A stretch of DNA of 64,000 nt from Roseiarcus sp963822215 (GTDB taxonomy: Bacteria > Pseudomonadota > Alphaproteobacteria > Rhizobiales > Beijerinckiaceae), in assembly GCA_963822215.1 (NCBI GenBank), contig CAWGGX010000004.1, positions 930,001-994,000 on the forward strand, read 5' to 3'. The translations under genes were made by a program, and so were the position numbers. A model generated the notes under the pieces. That model worked only from the letters and a program-made list of their open reading frames with translations, was not told where the DNA came from and made no database searches. This document shows positions 45,438 to 54,193 of the stretch, in pieces. The stretch's first letter is position 1, and the number at the start of each line of letters is the position of its first letter.

Positions 45438-46751
45438 CTACCCCTGCGCGATCGCGTGGAAGAACGAGCCGGTGACGCGGCCGCGCCGCGATCCCGCGGG
45501 CGCGGGCGGCGCTCCATAGGCGTCGGTGACCAGCGCGAAGGGGGCGTCGCCGCCCGCCTCCACGACTGTCGCATAGTGGAACTCGTGACCCTTGAGGACG
45601 GCGCCGGCGCGCCCCAGCGGGCCGTCGGCGAAAAGCCGCGCTTCGCGGTAGCCGAGCGTCATCCGGCGCTTGGCGAAGCTTGTGGTCACGCCGAGGAGCC
45701 CGGCCATGGCGTGCGACGCGCCGGAGGCGTCAACGAGGCTGACGCCCAGCGCCATGTAGCCGCCGCACTCGCCGTGGACGGGCCGCGTCTCCGCGAAGCG
45801 GCTGAGCCCGTCGCGAAAGCGGCGGCTCGCCGCGAGCCGTCCAGCGTGCAGTTCGGGGTAGCCGCCCGGCAGCCAGCAGACGTCGCAATCGGCCGGCGGC
45901 GGCGCGTCGGCGAGCGGCGAGAAGGTCGCGATCTCCGCCCCGGCCCGACGCCAGCCGCTCAGAAGATGTGGATAGATGAAGGAGAAGGCCGCGTCGCTGG
46001 CAAGCGCGATCCTCTGTCCGGGCGGAGGCAGCGCCGGCGCGGCCGACCCGGGCGCCGAGAGGCGCATCGGGCTTGCCAGCGCGCGGATCCGCTCGATCTG
46101 GACGTGAGCCTCGACAAAGTCGGCCATGGCCTCGAGCCGCGCCTCGAGCGCTTCGGTCTCGCCCGCCTGCACGAGCCCGAGATGGCGCTCGGGCAGGGCG
46201 ACTGCGTCGCTGCGCGGCAAAGCGCCGAGGACCGGGACGCCGAGCGCCTCGATCGCCTGGGCCGCAAGGGAACGGTGGCGCTCGCTGCCGACCCTGTTCA
46301 GGACCACGCCGGCGATGGAGAGCCGGCCGTCATAGCTCGCACAGCCCTTGACGACCGCCGCGGCCGACTGCGCCTGGCCGGAGACGTCGAGCGCGAGGAG
46401 AATGGGCAGGCAGAGGAGGGCGGCGACGTCGGCCGAGGCGCCGCTCCGTCCCGCCGGCGCGGGGACGCCGTCGAAGAGGCCCATCGAGGCTTCGCAGAGC
46501 GCCAGCGCGCGGCCGGCGCCGGCCTCGGCCGCGAGGCTCATGAGCAGCGGGGGCGGCATCGCCCAGGAATCGAGGTTGACCGCCGGCGCGCCCGAAGCCG
46601 CAGCGTGAAAGGCGGGATCGATGTAGTCCGGCCCGGACTTGAGCCCGACGACGGCTGCGCCTCGCCGCCGGAAGGCGCGTAGGAGCCCGAGCGTCAGGGT
46701 CGTCTTGCCGCTGCCCGAGCGCGGCGCGGCGATCATCAGGCCGTCGGTCAT
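45438..46751 (-). CDS. cobB: cobyrinic acid a,c-diamide synthase
   Basis: A 437-residue glutamine-dependent amidotransferase of B12 synthesis. P-loop APRSGSGKTTLTLGLL (about residues 9-24), GLKSGPDYIDPAFH, and a C-terminal class I GATase domain with HGECGGYMALG (nucleophile Cys) and KGHEFHYA. No B12 riboswitch was recognised upstream. No other cob gene is in the window, so it stands alone here. Confidence 0.95.
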   Translation of the reverse strand: MTDGLMIAAPRSGSGKTTLTLGLLRAFRRRGAAVVGLKSGPDYIDPAFHAAASGAPAVNLDSWAMPPPLLMSLAAEAGAGRALALCEASMGLFDGVPAPAGRSGASADVAALLCLPILLALDVSGQAQSAAAVVKGCASYDGRLSIAGVVLNRVGSERHRSLAAQAIEALGVPVLGALPRSDAVALPERHLGLVQAGETEALEARLEAMADFVEAHVQIERIRALASPMRLSAPGSAAPALPPPGQRIALASDAAFSFIYPHLLSGWRRAGAEIATFSPLADAPPPADCDVCWLPGGYPELHAGRLAASRRFRDGLSRFAETRPVHGECGGYMALGVSLVDASGASHAMAGLLGVTTSFAKRRMTLGYREARLFADGPLGRAGAVLKGHEFHYATVVEAGGDAPFALVTDAYGAPPAPAGSRRGRVTGSFFHAIAQG

Positions 46752-47188
46752 GGGGGCCGAAACTAGACGAGCGCGCCGGCAATAGACAGGTACGTCGACG
46801 GCTGCGTTTGGGGATCAGCCTTGAGGCGCGCTCGGGATCCGTCAAACTCGTGGGTGTCCGCGGCGTTCAGGACCGGCGTGGGCGCCGTCTGCGCGAGGGA
46901 GGATCGGACAAGAGGGAAACCTGGAGAACCGCCGCCGCGCAGGTCACGCGCGTCATGATCGCCTCCGCGACAAGGAATAGCCGTTGTCGAGTTTGAACGG
47001 GGAGCCCGACCGTTTCGTTCCAGGCGCGGCCTCTACGGGAATCCCCTCATTGATCGGGGTAAACGAAGTTCGTATTCCTTTGGTGTTTTGATAAGCGTCC
47101 GGAAAGGTTGATCAGCGACCCTTGTCGTGGCGCGTCGCCAGGACCTTCCCGGGAAGGTCTTCAATTCTTAATTGTTTTGGAGGAGCCT
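46752..47188. other. intergenic region with a 16-bp palindrome
   Basis: No gene is supported in most of the stretch. ACCTTCCCGGGAAGGT at 47143-47158 is a perfect palindrome 30 bp before the small gene at 47189; it could be an operator or an attenuator. AT-rich TTCTTAATTGTTTT follows it. Confidence 0.45.
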
Positions 47189-47350
47189 ATGCGCCCGATC
47201 ATTCCGCATGTGACGCCGTTGCCGTCGTTCGCGGCCGCCAATCGGCCCCCGGTGGGCAAGCGCCCGAGTCGGACGATCCGGTTTGTCTCGCGCGTCATCG
47301 CCGCCTTCTCGGGGCGGGCTACCGGCGGTTCTCGGTCGCCCCGCGCCTGA
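47189..47350 (+). CDS. small basic protein (53 residues) of unknown function
   Basis: ATG 47189 is preceded by a near-perfect GGAGGAG at optimal spacing. The protein is Arg/Pro rich (RPIIPHVTPLPSF, then GKRPSRTIRFVSRVIAAFSG). There is no signal peptide. The strong translation signal and upstream palindrome argue for a real small gene; no family recognised. Confidence 0.5.
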   Translation: MRPIIPHVTPLPSFAAANRPPVGKRPSRTIRFVSRVIAAFSGRATGGSRSPRA

Positions 47351-47441
47351 CGATCGCCTCAAGCAAGGCGGCCGCCAAGACGGCCGGCGCGCCCGCTTGC
47401 CGCCATGGCGCCGCCTCGAGCGGAGAGAAGGCTGCCCGGCA

Positions 47442-47623
47442 TTTTACGCCGCGAACTTCCGCTCTCCCGCCACACAGTCTCGCTGACCTTGATGTCGGCG
47501 ATCGCATCCGGACTCACGGCGTAGGGATCGCTTTCCAGGATCGTGAAGTCCGCCTCCTTGCCCCTTTCGAGCGAGCCGAGGCGATCGCCGGCTGCATGGG
47601 CCTCCCGCCTCACGTTGTGTCGG
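47442..47623 (-). pseudogene. amidohydrolase C-terminal remnant
   Basis: DRLGSLERGKEADFTILESD and then PYAVSPDAIADIKVSETVW is the end of an imidazolonepropionase/YtcJ-like amidohydrolase (conserved G-S-L-x-x-G-K-x-A-D-F). No catalytic domain lies upstream, and the last codons are in another frame after a two-base change. It is a relic. Confidence 0.75.
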
Positions 47624-47640
47624 CCGCGACCGCTCCAAGC

Positions 47641-48045
47641 CTACGGCTTGCCGACGCTGACGACCCGGAAGGTCAGAACGTGGCCTTCGGCCTCGCGGAG
47701 GGAGACATATTCGCCGACCCTGAACGAATGGTCGCCGAAGCGGAACCCCTCGTCCTCGTCGTCGGCCGCGGCGTGCGGCGACTTCCATTCGAACGCCCAG
47801 GTCGAGCCGCCGCGTCCGCCGGCGCGGTGAACGAGAAGACCCTGCATGGCGGGTTCGTCGGCCCAGAAGCGGTGGGCGAAGCACTCGCCCCGATGCACCT
47901 TCCACGCCTCGAGGTCGATCCGGCCGTCCTCGGTCAGCGGCGCGATGAAGTCATAGCCGTGCCGGATCGACCCGTCGGGAAATTCCTTCGACCGCGCGGC
48001 GTGAAGCGTCACCTTGTGTAAGGTTGCTGGGCTGGCCGGGGTCAT
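47641..48045 (-). CDS. conserved small cytoplasmic protein of unknown function
   Basis: A 134-residue protein with Trp and acidic clusters (LEAWKVHRGECFAHRFWADEP, DDEDEGFRFGDHSFRVGEYVSL) and no signal peptide. ATG 48045 follows GAGGAGAG. I do not recognise a family; its regular codon use supports coding. Confidence 0.7.
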   Translation of the reverse strand: MTPASPATLHKVTLHAARSKEFPDGSIRHGYDFIAPLTEDGRIDLEAWKVHRGECFAHRFWADEPAMQGLLVHRAGGRGGSTWAFEWKSPHAAADDEDEGFRFGDHSFRVGEYVSLREAEGHVLTFRVVSVGKP

Positions 48046-48403
48046 ATGACTGCGCTCTCCTCGTCGTCCGCCGGCTCTCGATTCGGAGCCGTTCGAACCG
48101 TTTCCGACCATATCGCATCGCCGCGCGCAAGCGCCATGAGGCCGCGGCTGCGATCGTTCACCGCTCTGCGGCGAGAACCTTGCGAAAAGGCGCGGACGCT
48201 TTGCGGACGAGGTCGGTCGCCGGGATCGCGGGCATGGGCCCCTGGGCTGGCGCGCTTCGCGGAAGACCGCTGCGGCCGCGGCGTGACCATCGCGAACGAC
48301 GTGGAAAGGCCGCCTTTCGGGGCGGCCTTCCCTGCCTTAGGCCTGTTCGGGCGCCGGCTTCGGACGAAGTTCGAGTCCGCGTCAGCCCCCCGTTCGCGCG
48401 GCT
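48046..48403. other. intergenic stretch, nothing recognised
   Basis: Long plus-strand frames exist here but are Arg/Ser/Pro rich with no start signals and are taken as non-coding. GGCCGCCTTTCGGGGCGGCC at about 48310-48329 can form a hairpin. Confidence 0.4.
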
Positions 48404-48562
48404 TCAGTTCGTCCCGCTCTGGGCGGCGGGCTGGCTATCGGCCGTCTGCTGCTGCGTCGAGGACTGGTTCGACGCCGACGTTCCGTACTCGCAGGCGAGC
48501 GCGGGGGCGACGACCGCCGCGAGGCCAAGACCGACCAGCAATCCGACAAGCTTCGTGCGCAT
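48404..48562 (-). CDS. small secreted Ser/Gln-rich peptide
   Basis: A 52-residue protein: signal peptide (KLVGLLVGLGLAAVVAPALA) followed by CEYGTSASNQSSTQQQTADS. GGAGGTCGCC precedes ATG 48562. The Cys right after the cleavage site and ALAC context could be a lipobox, making it a small lipoprotein. Confidence 0.65.
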   Translation of the reverse strand: MRTKLVGLLVGLGLAAVVAPALACEYGTSASNQSSTQQQTADSQPAAQSGTN

Positions 48563-48670
48563 GGCGACCTCCATTTCGGCCCAGCCTTGGGGCGAGCGTA
48601 GCACGGCCGCGGTGGCGCGCAAGGCGCCCGCGCGGTCGTGTCGCGAGGTCGAAAGGCCATCGGACGGCCA

Positions 48671-49528
48671 TCAGGGAACGTCGAGCCGCCACAGTCGCCG
48701 CGCGTTGGCGGCGAACAGCTTCTCCCGCTCGCTAGCCGAGGCGCCGCACGTGATCGCATGGGTCGCCGCGAGCCAGGTCGCGAGCGAGGCGGCGAGCGTG
48801 CAGACTGGCCAGTCGCCGCCCCAGACGACGCGGTCCCAGCCGAAGCGCTCGATGACATGCTCCACGTAAGGGCGGATGTCGTCGAGGACCCAGGTCTTCG
48901 GGTCCACGTACGCGACCACGCCGGAAATCTTGGCGTTGACATGGGGCCGCCGGGCGATCTCGGCGATTCGCCCGCGCCAAAGCTGCGCCACGCGCGAGGT
49001 GATCGACTGCGCGCCGCAATGATCGAGGACGAAGGGCACGTCCGGGCAGGCGTCGGCGAGCGCGATCGCCCTGTCGAGTTGGTCGGGCCGGACGCAGAGG
49101 TCGAACGGACGGCCGGCGTCGGAGAGACGCCTGAGGTTTTCGCGGAAGAGCGGCCGCTCGCTCGTCTCATCCGGGACGACGTGCAGCACCCGGCGGAAAC
49201 CCTTGACGAACGGACTGGCGAGCGCCCGTTCGAGAAAGGCTGGGAAATCCGGGCTTTCCGGACGGCAGGCGCTGATCGCGCCGCGGATGAGGGCCGCGCC
49301 CCCGATCGCGAGGTCCTGGACGTTGCGCGTCTCGGCCTCGATGTCGGGCTCGGCGACGTCGACCTCCATGTGCAGCGCGCCGCTGACGCCGCAGCGGCGC
49401 GCCTCCTCTGCGTAACGCTCGTAACGCGCGTCGCGGTCGAGAGCCGGGACTGAGGTAAGCCACGGATAGCTCAGCCGGTCGCGGTAGACCAGGTGGAGGT
49501 GGGTGTCGATGATCTCGGCGGAAGGCAT
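48671..49528 (-). CDS. amidohydrolase family 2 protein
   Basis: A 285-residue TIM-barrel metal hydrolase: IIDTHLHLVYRD (metal-binding HxH) at the N-terminus, VLDHCGAQ (His), HVNAKISGVVAYVD (Lys region) and WGGDWPVCTLAASLATW (Asp of strand 8). It resembles lactone hydrolase/ACMSD-like enzymes; the substrate is unknown. ATG 49528 is preferred to an upstream frame extension. Confidence 0.9.
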   Translation of the reverse strand: MPSAEIIDTHLHLVYRDRLSYPWLTSVPALDRDARYERYAEEARRCGVSGALHMEVDVAEPDIEAETRNVQDLAIGGAALIRGAISACRPESPDFPAFLERALASPFVKGFRRVLHVVPDETSERPLFRENLRRLSDAGRPFDLCVRPDQLDRAIALADACPDVPFVLDHCGAQSITSRVAQLWRGRIAEIARRPHVNAKISGVVAYVDPKTWVLDDIRPYVEHVIERFGWDRVVWGGDWPVCTLAASLATWLAATHAITCGASASEREKLFAANARRLWRLDVP

Positions 49529-49710
49529 CGGGGTCGCCTCATCTTCAGCAGCCTGCGACGAAGCTAGCAATTCTTTCGGGAAAAGTTCAGGCGTAAGGGA
49601 GTGCGCTCCTTCGCCCGCGCGCCTTCGCCTCCGCGCAGCCTTAAGGGCGCTGGGCGGGGCGCGTGCGATCGGGCGACCGGAGCCCCGTCGCCATGCTGGG
49701 AGGGTGTCTC

Positions 49711-50577
49711 GTGCGTGCGAAGTCTGGCGGGAGGGCGAACCAGCGCGTCGGCGGCTGGGTCCTGGTGACCGGCGCTTCGGCGGGGATCGGGACGGAGCTC
49801 GCGCGCGCCTTCGCGGCGCGCCGCTATGACCTCGTCCTCGCCGCCCGCAACGAGACGGCGCTCCAGGCGCTCGGGCGCGAGCTCGCCGCGAATTACGCGG
49901 TCAAGGTGAAGACGGCTCCGGTGGACCTGAGCCTGGCCGGCGCCCCTGAGGCTCTGGCCGAGGCGCTCGCCGCCGCGGGCGTCGAGGTTGGCGTGCTGGT
50001 CAACAACGCGGGCGTGCTCTCAGAAGGTCCGTTCGCCGCCGGGGCGATCGATGGCCTCATCAACCTTTTGCAGGTCAACGTGGTCGCGCTGACCGCGCTC
50101 GCCCGGCTCTTCGTGCAGCCCATGGTCGCGCGCGGCGAGGGACGCATTCTCAATGTCGCTTCGATCGCCGCCTTCATGCCGGTCCCCGATCTCGCGGTCT
50201 ACGCAGCGTCCAAGGCCTATGTGCTGTCGATGACCGAGGCGCTGGGGGTTGAGCTCAGCGGCACGGGCGTCGCCGCCACTGCGCTCTGTCCGGGCCTCAC
50301 CGACACCGCGATGGTGCGCAGGTCCAGGCTCGGCCGAGCGCCGCCGCTAATGACGATGACGGCGAAGGCGGTCGCGGAGGCCGGCTGCGCCGCGTGTCTG
50401 CGTGGCGACGCGATCGTCGTGCCCGGTATCGCCAATCGGCTCGTCACGGGCGGCGCTCCGCTCGCCCCGAGGGCGCTTGTGCGCGCGATCGGCGGCGCCC
50501 TGCGCAACGGCGGCTTCGAGCGGCTCGCCGGCGCGCTTCAGGCCCTTGCTCCCGCGGGAGAAAGAGGCAAAGGATGA
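49711..50577 (+). CDS. short-chain dehydrogenase/reductase
   Basis: A 288-residue SDR: NAD(P) motif TGASAGIG (20-27), NNAG, and YAASKAY catalytic Tyr/Lys. GTG 49711 after GGGAGGG is the preferred start; upstream codons are poor. It overlaps the next gene by ATGA. As first gene of the neutral-lipid cluster it may reduce a fatty aldehyde or ketone; inferred from context. Confidence 0.9.
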   Translation: MRAKSGGRANQRVGGWVLVTGASAGIGTELARAFAARRYDLVLAARNETALQALGRELAANYAVKVKTAPVDLSLAGAPEALAEALAAAGVEVGVLVNNAGVLSEGPFAAGAIDGLINLLQVNVVALTALARLFVQPMVARGEGRILNVASIAAFMPVPDLAVYAASKAYVLSMTEALGVELSGTGVAATALCPGLTDTAMVRRSRLGRAPPLMTMTAKAVAEAGCAACLRGDAIVVPGIANRLVTGGAPLAPRALVRAIGGALRNGGFERLAGALQALAPAGERGKG

Positions 50578-51494
50578 CCTCGCTCCAGGCGAATGGGATC
50601 ACCATCGAGTATCAGGAGCTGGGGCCGCCGGACGCGCCCGCGATCCTGCTCATCATGGGCCTCGGCATGCAACTCGTGGCCTGGCCGGATTCGCTCTGCG
50701 AGGGCCTTGCCGCACGCGGGTTTCGGGTCGTCCGCTTCGACAATCGCGACGTCGGCCTGTCGACCCGGATGCCGTCGGCCAGTCGCCTTAGGACGGGTGG
50801 ACTGATGGCGCGCGCCTTCCTCCATCTGCCGGTACGGCCGCCCTATACGCTCAACGACATGGCGCGCGACGCGGTCGGGCTGATGGACGGACTGGGGATC
50901 GGCGCCGCTCACGTCGTCGGCGCCTCGATGGGCGGAATGATCGCGCAGATCGTCGCCGCCGAGCACCCGGACAGAGTGAAGAGCCTGATCTCGATCATGT
51001 CCTCGCCGGCGCGGATTATGCCGACGCCGAAGGTGCTGCGCGCGCTGTTGAGACCCCGGCCGCGCGACCGGGACCAGGCGATTCACCGCATGCACGATTT
51101 CTTCCGGCTGGTCGCCGGGCCCGGCTATCCGCCGACCGACGCGGAGCTCAGGGCGAAGGTCGACCGGTCCGTCAGCCGCAGCTTTCGCCCGGACAGCTTC
51201 GCCCGCCAGCTCGTCGCCATCCAGACCGGTCCGAGCCGCGTCGCCATGCTGCGTCGCGTGCGCGCGCCGACCCTCGTCCTGCACGGCGCCGACGACCCGC
51301 TGGTGCCGCCCATCGGCGGAAAAATGACGGCCGCGGCCATTCCCGGCGCCCGCTTGCGCATCGTTCCCGGCATGGGCCATTTTCTGCCGGAGGCGCTGGT
51401 TCCGCTGCTGATCGACGAGATTGCCGGACATTGCCTGAAAGCGGATGGCGCGGCGGAAGCTCGCGCTCCTGAAAACGCTGGGGAAACGCCATGA
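50574..51494 (+). CDS. alpha/beta hydrolase
   Basis: A 306-residue serine hydrolase: oxyanion region LLIMGLGMQLVAW, FDNRDVGLST, nucleophile elbow GASMGGM, acid LHGADDPLVPP, and His in GMGHFLPE. Probably an esterase or lipase acting on acyl substrates of the cluster. Coupled by 4-base overlaps to both neighbours. Confidence 0.93.
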   Translation: MTSLQANGITIEYQELGPPDAPAILLIMGLGMQLVAWPDSLCEGLAARGFRVVRFDNRDVGLSTRMPSASRLRTGGLMARAFLHLPVRPPYTLNDMARDAVGLMDGLGIGAAHVVGASMGGMIAQIVAAEHPDRVKSLISIMSSPARIMPTPKVLRALLRPRPRDRDQAIHRMHDFFRLVAGPGYPPTDAELRAKVDRSVSRSFRPDSFARQLVAIQTGPSRVAMLRRVRAPTLVLHGADDPLVPPIGGKMTAAAIPGARLRIVPGMGHFLPEALVPLLIDEIAGHCLKADGAAEARAPENAGETP

Positions 51495-53302
51495 AACGCC
51501 TGTCTGCGCTCGACGCGCTCTTTCTCTACATGGAGACGCCCGAGACTCCGATGCACGTCGCGAGCGTGACGATCTTCAAGCCGTCCGGGCCACAAGAGGG
51601 TCTGTTCGAGCGCTTTCGCGCTCACACCGCGGCTCGGCTTGATCTCTTGCCGTCCTATCGCCGCCGGCTCGAGCCGACGCCGCTCGGCCTCGATCATCCG
51701 GCCTGGATTGTGGAGAACAAGGTCGACCTCGACTACCACATCCGCCATGAGGCGCTGCCGAAACCCGGCGGCATGGCGGACTTGCGCGCTCTTATCGGGC
51801 AGCTTCATGCCGTCCCGCTCGACCGCAAGCGCCCGCTGTGGGAGTACCACTTCATCGAGGGCCTCGAGGACGGCAGCTTCGCCGTTTACGTCAAGGTGCA
51901 TCATTCAGCGATGGACGGCCTTGCCGGCATGGCGACCCTCGGCGTCACCTTTGACCTCTCGCCCGACGCAGAGCATGAGGGCCTGCCTCCGAGGTCTGTT
52001 CCGCCCGACGCCGAGCCGAACGATTTCATCGAAATGGCGAGCACGGCAATCGGCGACTTCATCCGTCAGGGCTTGAGAACGGTCAGGTCGCTCCCGGGCG
52101 TCGCCAGGGCGCTGACCAAGGCCGCTCCCCACCTCAGCCGCGATGCGCGCTTTCTGTACCGCTATTTGAGCGAGATGCCCCGGACGCCGTTTAACAGGGC
52201 GATCTCGGCGCATCGGGTGTACGCGACCTCTTCGCTCCCGTTTCCCGAGGTCAGGGCGCTCGCCAAATCGAGGGGCGTGACGGTCAACGATATTGTGCTG
52301 ACGCTGTGCGCCGGCGCGCTGCGCCGCTACCTCCTCGAACACGCGGCGCTGCCGGATAAGGGCCTCGCCGTCGGCGTGCCGGCCTCGATCAGACCCTTTG
52401 GCAACGCTCAGCTCAATAACCAGGTGGTCTTCACCCTCTCGCGCCTGCCGACCGAGGTGGCCGAGCCGCTGCCGCAACTCGCAGCAGCCCAGACGGCGGG
52501 CCAGGAGGCGAAGAACCTGTTCGCCGATATGCGCGATCTCATGACGACCGACATTTCGATCGTCGCCGCGCCGCTCGTCGTCATGGGTCTGACCAGACTG
52601 TGGGCGGCCGCGCGCGGCGCCAACTACCTCTGGCCATTTTTCAATCTGGTGATCTCGAACGTGCCGGGCCCGCGGCAACCCTTCTATTGCGTCGGCGCGC
52701 CCGCCACGCACTATTTCCCCATCTCAATTCCCTACCATGGCTGCGCGCTCAACGTGACGGTGCAGAGCTATCTCGACCAGTTGGACTTCGGCCTTATCGC
52801 TTGCAGCGAGACCGTGCCGGATGCGCAGCGGATCGCCGATTTCATCGTTGATGACTTCGCCGCCCTGCAAGGGGCGAACGCGGAACTCGCCAGGCCCGAT
52901 ATCGTCGGCAAGATCGCCGTGGCGCTCGAGGCCAAGCCCGCCGCGGCGCACAAGCCGATCGCGCTGGGCGAGGCGAAGCCGCCGCATGGGCCGCGTGCGC
53001 CCAAGTCCGAAAAGACGACCGCGCTCACCCGCCAAGTCGACGCGCTCGCCGCCGCGACCGAGACATTGCGCAGCCGGCTCGCCGCGAAGGCCGCGACGCC
53101 TGAGCAACCGCGCCCCGAACCTGCCGATAAGAAACCGGCGGCTGGGAAGGCCAAGGCCGGGGCAAAGCGGCCCCCGCACCGCCCGGCCGCGCCGGCGCCG
53201 GAGACGCCGCCCGCGAAGGCGCCACGAACACGCCGGGTCGCCAAGGCGGCCGCAGGCAAGACTCACCGGGCGCCCCGTGCGAGCGGCAGGCCGAAAGCGT
53301 AG
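51491..53302 (+). CDS. wax ester synthase/diacylglycerol acyltransferase with long basic tail
   Basis: A 603-residue bifunctional O-acyltransferase that esterifies acyl-CoA to fatty alcohols or diacylglycerol for storage lipid. RLSALDALFLYMETPETPMH at the start, catalytic HHSAMDG (137-143), and NVPGPRQPFY match WS/DGAT. Typical members are about 450-480 residues; here about 120 extra C-terminal residues are Ala/Lys/Pro/Arg rich (KKPAAGKAKAGAKRPP, RTRRVAKAAAGK), resembling a histone-H1-like or lipid-droplet-binding tail. Confidence 0.94.
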   Translation: MKRLSALDALFLYMETPETPMHVASVTIFKPSGPQEGLFERFRAHTAARLDLLPSYRRRLEPTPLGLDHPAWIVENKVDLDYHIRHEALPKPGGMADLRALIGQLHAVPLDRKRPLWEYHFIEGLEDGSFAVYVKVHHSAMDGLAGMATLGVTFDLSPDAEHEGLPPRSVPPDAEPNDFIEMASTAIGDFIRQGLRTVRSLPGVARALTKAAPHLSRDARFLYRYLSEMPRTPFNRAISAHRVYATSSLPFPEVRALAKSRGVTVNDIVLTLCAGALRRYLLEHAALPDKGLAVGVPASIRPFGNAQLNNQVVFTLSRLPTEVAEPLPQLAAAQTAGQEAKNLFADMRDLMTTDISIVAAPLVVMGLTRLWAAARGANYLWPFFNLVISNVPGPRQPFYCVGAPATHYFPISIPYHGCALNVTVQSYLDQLDFGLIACSETVPDAQRIADFIVDDFAALQGANAELARPDIVGKIAVALEAKPAAAHKPIALGEAKPPHGPRAPKSEKTTALTRQVDALAAATETLRSRLAAKAATPEQPRPEPADKKPAAGKAKAGAKRPPHRPAAPAPETPPAKAPRTRRVAKAAAGKTHRAPRASGRPKA

Positions 53303-53306
53303 CCCC

Positions 53307-54101
53307 ATGGCGGCCGACCGCGCCGGCATCGCGCCGCCCTCGGCGTTCTTGCTCGCCCTCGAGGCGCGCGGGCTTGCGAGTCCCGCCCGACTTCTGGCGG
53401 CGGCGCCGTTCCTGGCGTCCGCTCCGCGCGGCGCGCCGCAAGCCGTCATCGTTCTGCCGGGGCTCGGCGCGACCGACCGATCCACGGCGGCGCTGCGCCT
53501 TTATCTGAAGTTTCTTGGCTACCAGGCGCACGGCTGGAATCGCGGGCGCAATGTCCGGGCCGCCGGGGCGGATCTGCCGGCTGTCGCGGCCCAGATCGAC
53601 ACGCTTCGCGTAGCGACGGGGACGCAGGTCACGCTGATCGGCTGGAGCCGGGGCGGCCTGATCGCGCGCGAAGCCGCCCGGATCGCGCCGGGCGCGGTGC
53701 GGATGGCGATTACGCTCGGCAGCCCGTTCGCGGCGCCGACGGCGACCAACGTCGGCGCCGCCTGGCGGCGGCTCACCGGGGAGGCCTTTCCGGCGCGGAC
53801 GCCGGAGCAATTGAAAGCGCTCGCCGAGCCGCTGCCAGTTCCCTGCACCTCGATCTACAGCCGTACGGACGGCGTCGTCGCCTGGCGAGCCTGCCTTCAG
53901 CCAGAGGGTCCTGAGAGCGAAAACGTGGAAGTGCGGGGCTCGCACCTCGGGCTCGGTTTCAACCCCGCTGCGCTATGGGTCGTCGCCGACCGGCTCGCCC
54001 AACCGCTCGGAATATGGACGCCGTTTCGGCCGAGCGGGCCCGCGGCGGCCTTCTTTCCAAGCCACCGGAACGCTCTAAGGTCGCGCCACGATCGTTCGTG
54101 A
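53307..54101 (+). CDS. alpha/beta hydrolase (lipase-like)
   Basis: A 264-residue esterase: VIVLPGLGATDRSTAALRLYLK, nucleophile LIGWSRGGLIARE, ITLGSPF, TSIYSRTDGVVAWRACL, and His in GSHLGLGFNP. It is clearly paralogous to the frameshifted gene at 62468-63314. It starts 4 bp after the WS/DGAT gene. Such hydrolases may remobilise stored esters. Confidence 0.88.
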   Translation: MAADRAGIAPPSAFLLALEARGLASPARLLAAAPFLASAPRGAPQAVIVLPGLGATDRSTAALRLYLKFLGYQAHGWNRGRNVRAAGADLPAVAAQIDTLRVATGTQVTLIGWSRGGLIAREAARIAPGAVRMAITLGSPFAAPTATNVGAAWRRLTGEAFPARTPEQLKALAEPLPVPCTSIYSRTDGVVAWRACLQPEGPESENVEVRGSHLGLGFNPAALWVVADRLAQPLGIWTPFRPSGPAAAFFPSHRNALRSRHDRS

Positions 54102-54193
54102 GGCGTGAAAGCGTTTGTTGATCCGCGTCAATGCGGGTCCGCGCGGGCGCGCGTAGTCGAACATTTCGAAAAAGCACAAATGGAGGGATCGCC

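Noticed and set aside
48046..48869. Overlapping long plus-strand frames
   Set aside because: Arg/Ser rich, overlapping each other and antisense to the small lipoprotein-like gene and the amidohydrolase; no ribosome binding site.
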